Source of the DNA: Zanthoxylum bungeanum
Taxonomy: Eukaryota > Streptophyta > Magnoliopsida > Sapindales > Rutaceae
Assembly (NCBI GenBank): GCA_019454045.1
Contig: SKCR01001852.1
Span: 1 to 64,000 of the forward strand
DNA: 64,000 bases
Direction: 5' to 3'
The translations under genes and the position numbers were made by a program. Positions 57,561 to 64,000 of the stretch are shown piece after piece. Below the pieces are notes generated by a model that worked only from the letters and a program-made list of their open reading frames with translations, searched no databases and had not been told where the DNA came from. The stretch's first letter is position 1. Each line of letters opens with the position of its first letter.

Positions 57561-58057
57561 ATGAGCGCTCAGCCCCCCGATTCTTCAATCGGTTTGAGGT
57601 GCTTCGACCTTTGTAAATGTGAGAGAACATTTTGTATAACAAGTTATATCCGACTCTCTCCTCATGACCGTGCTCCAGAATACCCATATTTTCCTTTTAT
57701 CTCAATGTCGGATCGGGTTTCGGGATGCCAAAAGGTGTTTGGACTTGAATATGGAGACCCCATCATCACTATGCTTGCTTTGGGTGATCACATATGGTCA
57801 TTTGTGGACCTAGTAAGTTCCATTCCCTTTTTTTTTTCATGTTCGTGCATTTTATGTTCTGAACTTCGATTTACATTCAGACAGACTTTCTATAATGTAT
57901 GGCCCCAATCATAAAATTTTCGGTCGTATATGATAACATGTCCAGCCAGCTTTGGTTTTTATGTCTGACAAGTCTCTTCAACTGTGTAACTCCCATTTTA
58001 TTGTCCCTACATGTCTTCTGATCTATTTCTTCTTTGACAGCTTAATGTATCCGATTG
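57561..58057 (+). other. Spacer and possible 5' part of the antisense ORF
   Basis: A plus-strand frame with YGDPIITMLALGDHIWSFV ends near a GTAAGT at about 57813. It may belong to the plant-mobile-domain ORF that follows, but the frames do not join cleanly. Confidence 0.35.
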
Positions 58058-58350
58058 AAGGCCGGTGGGAGCCCTGCTAGTGTCCGAAGATGGTATAATG
58101 ACCTTTTGACAGTCGTGAATGCCCATATTTCTATGATAGTGTTTGAGTTGTTTATCCTCTGCATCGCCGCTCGGGTAATGAAACATGGTAAATGAGGATT
58201 ACAGGCCTTGATTGTGCGGTGGATGGAGACCACCCCTACATTCCACTTTCATGTTGGCGAACTAACCGTTACTCTTGGGGATTTTTCTTTTTTGACTAGT
58301 ATTCCTTGCTAGGGTCATTTCATTGAGTTTGATTGCAGTTTGATTGCAGA
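58058..58350 (+). pseudogene. Plant mobile domain (PMD) remnant, antisense to its host element
   Basis: The frame reads ASVRRWYNDLLTVVNAHISM...LIVRWMETTPTFHFHVGELTVTLGDF..FIEF. FHFHVGELTVTL followed by a D-x3-LT segment is the hallmark of the plant mobile domain. TGA at 58193-58195 and TAG at 58310-58312 break it. Antisense ORFs with this domain between pol and the 3' LTR have been described in Tat-lineage elements, as I recall, which fits the minus orientation of the surrounding element. The right side is cut by Copia sequence. Confidence 0.65.
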
Positions 58351-59073
58351 AGTTACAAGTGTATGCTTGACACTTTTCCAAGATATAGTTCCACCTGCTA
58401 GCATAAACACATGTCCTGAGGTAGATTTCCTATCATCTGAACAACCAGCAAAGTCAGAATCTGTATACCCTACTAGTTTAAGATTCTCAACCTTTCGGTA
58501 TGTCAACATGTAATCTTTAGTCCCCTGAAGATACCGAAAAACTCTCGTGGTAGCAGTCCAATGTTCCTTTCCGGGATTAGATAAAAATCTTCCCAGTACA
58601 CCAACTGCAAATGCAATGTCAGGTCTAGTGCATACATGTGCATACATCAGGTTTCCTTTTGCACTAGCATATGACACTGCCTTCATAGACACTCTCTCAA
58701 CGTCATTCTCACGTGACTGTGTCAGACTCAATTTACATATTTAGCAATTAGCACATCCCAAGATTTACAATCATGCATACTGAATCTCTTCAGTATTCAC
58801 TTAATGTATGCCTTTTGAGAGAGACCTAATACCTTTCGAGTTCTATCTCTGTGGATTTCAATACCCAGAACAAAAGATGCTTCTCCAAGATCTTTCATAT
58901 CAAAATGTCTAGACAATGACTGCTTTACCTCATGCAGCATTCCTAGATCATTACATACAAGCAACATGTCATCTACATAGAGAATGAGAATATATATTTG
59001 CTCCCACTGATCTTGATATATATATGCATCTATCAACTTTAATTTCCACAAAGCCTAAAGAGGAGATTATATT
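58351..59073 (-). pseudogene. Copia pol fragment (Copia-3): end of RT and start of RNase H
   Basis: Minus-strand order: LILYVDDMLLVCNDLG with the intact YVDD box, FVLGIEIHRDRTRKV, a stop-containing gap at 58.74-58.80 kb, then CTRPDIAFAVGVLGRF, YLQGTKDYM, VGYTDSDFAGC and KSTSGHVFMLAGGTISW. The RNase H end (EAE box) is degenerate. It is a different subfamily from Copia-1 and -2. Confidence 0.88.
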
Positions 59074-60021
59074 TGTTGGGGCAGTTGTGGAACCCCTAGG
59101 GTCGGATCGGTGCCCCAAACAACGGAAATGGGTCTAACCCATGGATATCAAGTATGGGTGTAATTTTAAATCATTTAAAAATCAGGACTGAATCGGAGTC
59201 CAGAAGCTCCCAAACAAAGCAAAATAAAAAAAATGGCTCGCACGAAGGGCGCCACGCTCCTGCGCTACACATGCTACAGTGGGTGCTACAGTGCGCGTGA
59301 CACTGTAGCACACAGCCCCTTTTTTTATTACTTCTTTTGATTTTACATTCAGCTCACATTCCAGTGAGCTGAATGGATTAGGGTCTTTGACCCTAATCTA
59401 TTCCGGTCTTCCCTAAATATTTCAAAAATACCTAAAATTAATTTTTAATTTCAAAACCAACAGTAACACATGTTATAGAATAAAAATCAAGTTTTTCAAA
59501 ATATCAAATATTTTTCCAAAAACATAAATTTATTCTAAACACGCATTTACCTAAATTTTGAATCCAAGACACAAACCATTTTAGAATCCCAATTAGAAAT
59601 ATCTCATGAATAATTCTAGTACACCTAAAGGTAGTTAAGTGAATATAGAATGGTAGCCATAGCTCTAAGCTTAATCTAGAGTTCCAAACACTAATTAATT
59701 GTAGCCATAGCTCATGGTACATTGCGTTAAACCATTGGAACTCCAATTCCACTATACGACATGTGCTAGTCTTCTAGGTTATAGGAATTCGACCGTATCT
59801 AAAACCAACGACTATGAATATTTACTTTAAGAATAGTTTACACCTAGTGTCAAGACTATTCTAAGGTCGATGTCATTCTTAGCATATCGATACATTAATT
59901 TAATACGCGTAATGACAATACCATTAATAGGGTATGAAATGAAAAATGTAGTTATTTTATTAATAAATAATAAAATGTACAATTCGGATTGGCACTCCAA
60001 GCACCAACTCTATCAAACTCC
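59074..60021 (-). mobile_element. LTR-like segment, probable Copia 3' LTR, not well delimited
   Basis: Starts TGTTGGGGCAG on the plus strand. On its right side a polypurine-like AAGTGGGAG (minus strand, 60022-60030) borders Copia-2 pol. The expected opposite terminus is not clear, and it does not match the LTR at 62820. It includes short CTACAGTG repeats (about 59.26-59.31 kb). No gene seen. Confidence 0.45.
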
Positions 60022-60149
60022 CACTTGTTAGTGCCAATCTGGATGGTACCGTAGTCTCATCTCCTCCACATGTTTATCGAATAACTTAGGAGGTAAGGCC
60101 TTTGTAAGCGGGTCTGCTATATTATCTTGTCCTTGAACCTTCAAGACCA

Positions 60150-62760
60150 CTATGTCTTTTCATTCATTATCTCTCTAATTACGTGGTATTTCTTTTCTAC
60201 GTGTTTAGACTTGGAATACGCCCTGGGCTCCTTAGCCTGCGCGATGGCTCCATTATTATCACAGTATAATGGGATCGAATCCGCAATACTAGGCACAATG
60301 CCAAGTTCTATGATAAAATTTCTAATCCAAACAGCTTCTTTAGCAACTTCTGAAGCCTCTATAAATTCTGCCTCAGTTATGGAATCAGTTGTTGAGCCTT
60401 GCTTTGAACAACGCCAATTAACAGCACCACCGTTAAGGGTAAATATGTATCCTGATGTAGATTTTCTATCATCTGGATCTCCCTGGAAGTCGGAGTCTGT
60501 ATAACCATTAACTTGTAGCTCATCTTCTCTATATATTAGAAACTTATCCTTGATGCCTTTAAGATTTTTTAGGATATGTTTCAAGGCTGTCCAATTATCA
60601 TTACCTGGATCAGATTGATATCGGCTGGTCACACTGATGCCGAAACTAATGTCAGGTCTAGTACATAACATAGCATACATTATGCTTCCAATGCAAAAAG
60701 CATATGGCAAGTAAAACATCCTAACTCTCTCTTCCTCAGTTTGAGGTGTCATTTTCTTTGAAAGACATATGCCGTATCGGAAAGGTACATTTGCTGCTTT
60801 GCAGTTGGTAAAACTGTATCATTCTAACATCTTGTCTATGTACGTGGATTGTGACAACCCTATAAGCTTCCTGACTCTATCTCGGTATAGCCTTATACCT
60901 AATATATAGGAAGCTTCACCCATATCTTTCATGGAGAAGTTCTTGCAAAGGTAGGCTTTCATACTTTGCATCATCCCTATATCATTTCCTATGATAAGGA
61001 TGTCATTTACATACAAGATTAAGAAAACTATCATGCTCCCACTAACTTTCTTATAAACACATGGTTCTTCCTCATTTTTGATGAATCCAGATAATCTAAT
61101 TATCTCATCAAAATGATGATTCCAGCTTCGGGATGTCTGTTAAAGTCCATAAATAGACTTTTGGAGCTTACAAATCAAGTTTGAAGTCTCGCTGGATACG
61201 AAACCCTCTGGTTGTTCCATATAGATATCCTCTTCAAGGAATCCATTTAGGAAAGTGATTTTCACATCCATCTGCCATATCTCATAGTCGTGATATGCAG
61301 CAATGGCTAAAAGAATCCTAATGGATTTTAGCATGGCTACTGGTGAAAATTTTTCCTCATAGTCAATCCCAGGACGTTGAGTGTAACCTTTCGCTACCAG
61401 TCGGGCCTTAAAGGTTTCCACCTTTCCATCGGGCCCTCGCTTCCTTTTGTAAACCCATTTACAGCCAATATGTTTAACTCATTTAGGAAGTTCAACTAAG
61501 TCCCAGACTTGATTGGCATGCATTGAATCCATTTTGGATTTCATGGCTTCCTGCCATTTTCCCGAATTGATATCCAATATCACTTTTTTATACGTAGTCG
61601 GATCTGTTTCTTCCAAGAGGAGAACATCAAGGCTCACATCAGATGTTAAAAACAATCTTTCAGGAGACCTTGATATTTTATTCGACTTACGTAGAACCTG
61701 TGTTATAGATCCTTCACCTAGTTGGATCTCTGGTTCCATCTCAGGTTCCTTAATGTTGGGATCAAACTCATCAAGTTTAATTTCTCTACAATTGCCATTT
61801 TCTCTCAAAAATTACTTTTCAAGAAAAGTTGCAAAGCGAACAACAAATACATTTCGTTGTTCGGAATCATAGAATTGATATCCCATAGAATTATCAGGAT
61901 ATCCAACGAACCTACATTTATACCCTCTGGATGCTAGTTTATCCCGCTGCGCAATTCTAACGTATGCAGGACAACCCCAAATCTTTAAATGCTTAAGACT
62001 TGAATTTCTACCGAACCATATCTGATAGGGGGTCGTAGAAACAACTTTCGATGGAACCCTATTAAGTATGTAGGTAGCAGTTTGTAAAGCGTAACCCCAA
62101 AGGTAATAAGGAAGATATGTATAGTTCATCATTGATCGCACCATATCCAATAAAGTACGATTTCTACGCTCAGACACTCCATTGTGTTGAGGTGTTCCTG
62201 GTGGGCTATATTGGGCGAGAATTCCATTCTCCCTTAAATAATTTCTGAATTCTTCACTCATGTATTCACCACCTCGATCTGATCTAAGACATTTGATGAA
62301 TTTACTGGTTTGTTTTTCTACTTCGTTTCAGAATATTTTGAACTTGTCAACTATTTCCGACTTATGTTTCATCAGATAGACATATCCATATCTAGACATG
62401 TCATCTTTGAAAGCCCAAAGTATGTCAAACCTTCATAAACGAAATGATTTAATGGACCACACACATCACTATATATTAGCTCCAGTAAATCTCCAGCACG
62501 GTGTCCAACACCTTGAAATGATGGCCTTTGTCATCTTTCCTTGGATACATGACTCACAAATCGGATAAGGATCTAAGGTAAGATTTTCAATCAAACCATC
62601 ATTTAACAATTTGGATAGACGTCTAACACCTATGTGGCCCAATCTCATATGCCATAATTCAGTATTATTTAGTTCAGACTTCCTACTTTTATTTTTCTCT
62701 ATATTAAAGACATCTCTACATGTTTCCAAAACATAGTGACCGTTTGATAAAAAAACATTT
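60150..62760 (-). pseudogene. Copia-2 pol remnant: GAG-preintegrase, integrase, RT, RNase H
   Basis: Minus strand, left to right in coding order: ELWHMRLGHIGVRRLSKLL with CESCIQGKMTKA (62.5-62.7 kb); integrase core end YSPPGTPQHNGVSERRNRT and GCPAYVRIAQRDKL (61.8-62.26 kb); pre-RT linker LLLEETDPTTYKK; RT with FKARLVAKGYTQRPGIDY and WQMDVKITFLNGF (61.14-61.42 kb), then YVNDILIIGN, in which the catalytic YVDD is changed; RNase H with TRPDISFGISV, VNGYTDSDFQGD, ADSIPLYCDNNGAIAQAKEP and YHVIREIMNEKT (60.15-60.75 kb). Frameshifts and stops separate these parts. Gag and protease are deleted. Confidence 0.9.
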
Positions 62761-62819
62761 GCATTTCAATAAATTTTCTTTATCATACAAACATAAAGTT
62801 TCATCCTTAATGTTTATTT

Positions 62820-64000
62820 TGTTAGTGTTCCTAGAACATGCCAACATCGTCTAAGAGTGATTTGTGTGTGAATAAAATCAAAAGAGTTACGGAAAATACT
62901 CACATTGATCGGATGAGTTCAAAACTTTTTATGCATTTTGGTGGAAGCTCCAAGTCCTTCTTGAGTGTTTCCAACACTTGGGTGAGTTTCCATATCACCT
63001 TGATTCACTCCTTGATGTGCTAGCAAGAACAAAAATTGAAAGAAAAATTTATCCTCCAAGAAGAAAGTGTTCGGCCATGGTAGAGAAAAGAGAGAGAAAA
63101 GTTTTTGTGTTATGTTTTTCTAAAAAACAATTACCAATTTCTTTTTCCAAAAAGTGTATATACTTTTCAAAAAGCAAAAGTCAAAAGTGTGTTGTGTAAG
63201 ATTCATTAAATGCTTTCAACTACCACCATCAATCTTGTGAAGACATTTGATGTAAGTTGGTGGGCCCCACTTTAAATTCAAAATTCAAGTGGGCTTGTTC
63301 AACACACTTCGGGCTCGGGTTCGTTTAATCCGATTAAACGAATTTTCCGTTGCGACAAAATTAAATCCATTTTAATTAAATAATAATGCCTCGCAAAATT
63401 ATTACGGAAGTCGCTAACGAATTAATTCTAAATTAATTCGTTCACTAGAATTAAAATCTAATTTTAATTCCGAATTGAAATCTAATTTTAATTAATATAT
63501 CCAATATATTATTTTAGCCCAATTAAATAAATTAAATAGAAAATCCAATTTAACTATACAATTTATTTTTTCCGATTAATTCCAAATTAATCGCGTTCTC
63601 TCTTCTCGACCAATTTAATCCCAGATAAATTCTCGTCGCAGTTAATCTCAGATTAATTCTTTCTCTTTTAATTAATCCCATATTAATTTTCTCTTCATAA
63701 TTAATCCCAGATTAATTTTCTGTTTGAGTCAAATCTCAACGGTGAATATTCGGGAAGCGACCCAAGAGATCCCTGGATATGTTGGCAGTAAATACGGTCA
63801 TCGGACTATCCGAATACGTGCGTTTCTGGTACCATGTTCTTACCGATTTACAGGACATGGTTAGGTTCTAGCAAAGCACCGTGCCTACCAAATTCTCCAG
63901 AAATATTCTTTAAAGGAATATGTAATCTTTGTCAGGCGTAATATACGTAGTATTGTGTATTACGATCCAGTATCAGATGTCACATGCTAGTCCTGGGGCT
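62820..64000 (-). mobile_element. Copia-2 5' LTR, runs past the window end
   Basis: Begins TGTTAGTGTTCC. It matches the Copia-1 LTR in order: a TACTCACATTGATCGG-like start, TTCGGGCTCGG, the GAATTAAT palindrome array (63.34-63.72 kb), and the GGGAAGCGACCCA...GAGATCC block. No primer-binding site is seen between it and the pol remnant, so the junction is a deletion. Confidence 0.8.

Noticed and set aside
57387..57914. 175-codon plus-strand frame
   Set aside because: Its first two thirds are tandem-repeat and spacer DNA. Only the part near 57.73-57.81 kb might belong to the antisense ORF, and it does not join cleanly.

Overview
This window looks like nuclear DNA of a eudicot plant. It is AT-rich, holds one large intron-containing host gene (a HUA2-like PWWP/CID protein on the minus strand), and the rest is transposon-derived or non-coding. 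The transposons are typical plant families: Athila-type and Tat/Ogre-type Ty3/Gypsy elements, Ty1/Copia elements, and short non-autonomous hAT elements with 8-bp target duplications. I cannot name the species from the sequence.

Layout. 1-9.6 kb: non-coding DNA downstream of the host gene, including a hAT-type element with a second hAT-type element nested in it (1540-2985, 1582-2575) and a GC-rich transposon relic (about 6.05-6.9 kb). 9687-20695 (minus): a complete HUA2-like gene. I resolved 11 coding exons whose phases all agree, giving 1417 codons. Intron 5 carries another hAT element of the same family. 20.7-21.4 kb: 5' region and small unassigned fragments. 21.4-24.5 kb: an internally deleted Copia element (minus) with a 2.08-kb LTR. 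24.5-43.3 kb: a decayed Athila-type element (plus), lacking its 5' end, split by a young 11-kb gag-only Tat/Ogre-like element (27617-38662, minus, TSD GTCCC) and by a hAT element (39239-40275). 43.3-50.5 kb: a second, pol-less Athila-type element (plus) inserted in the LTR of the first. 50.5-51.4 kb: a Copia 3' end and LTR. 52.4-58.35 kb: pieces of two Tat-like elements in inverted orientation, with a solo Athila-type LTR (55266-57331) and an antisense plant-mobile-domain remnant. 58.35-64 kb: Copia pol remnants (minus) and the start of a long Copia LTR that leaves the window.

The most unusual feature is that both Athila-type elements carry, at the same place between their extra ORF and the 3' LTR, a gene fragment of the LOG family (LONELY GUY, cytokinin riboside 5'-monophosphate phosphoribohydrolase). 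The two copies (41197-41832 and 47323-47976) share retroelement flanks and a basic C-terminal tail. This suggests one capture of a host hormone-activation gene by an Athila lineage that was then carried along as an extra ORF. One copy has a single in-frame stop, the other several lesions. The 5' LTR of the second element also holds, just upstream of its TATA box, an array of about ten CACGTG (G-box/ABRE-like) motifs that its 3' LTR lacks. Paired hairpin-forming repeats lie between LOG and the polypurine tract in both elements.

Apart from the HUA2-like gene I see no intact host gene. All other coding matter is retrotransposon-derived, and only the 490-codon gag at 32928-34400 is open from end to end.
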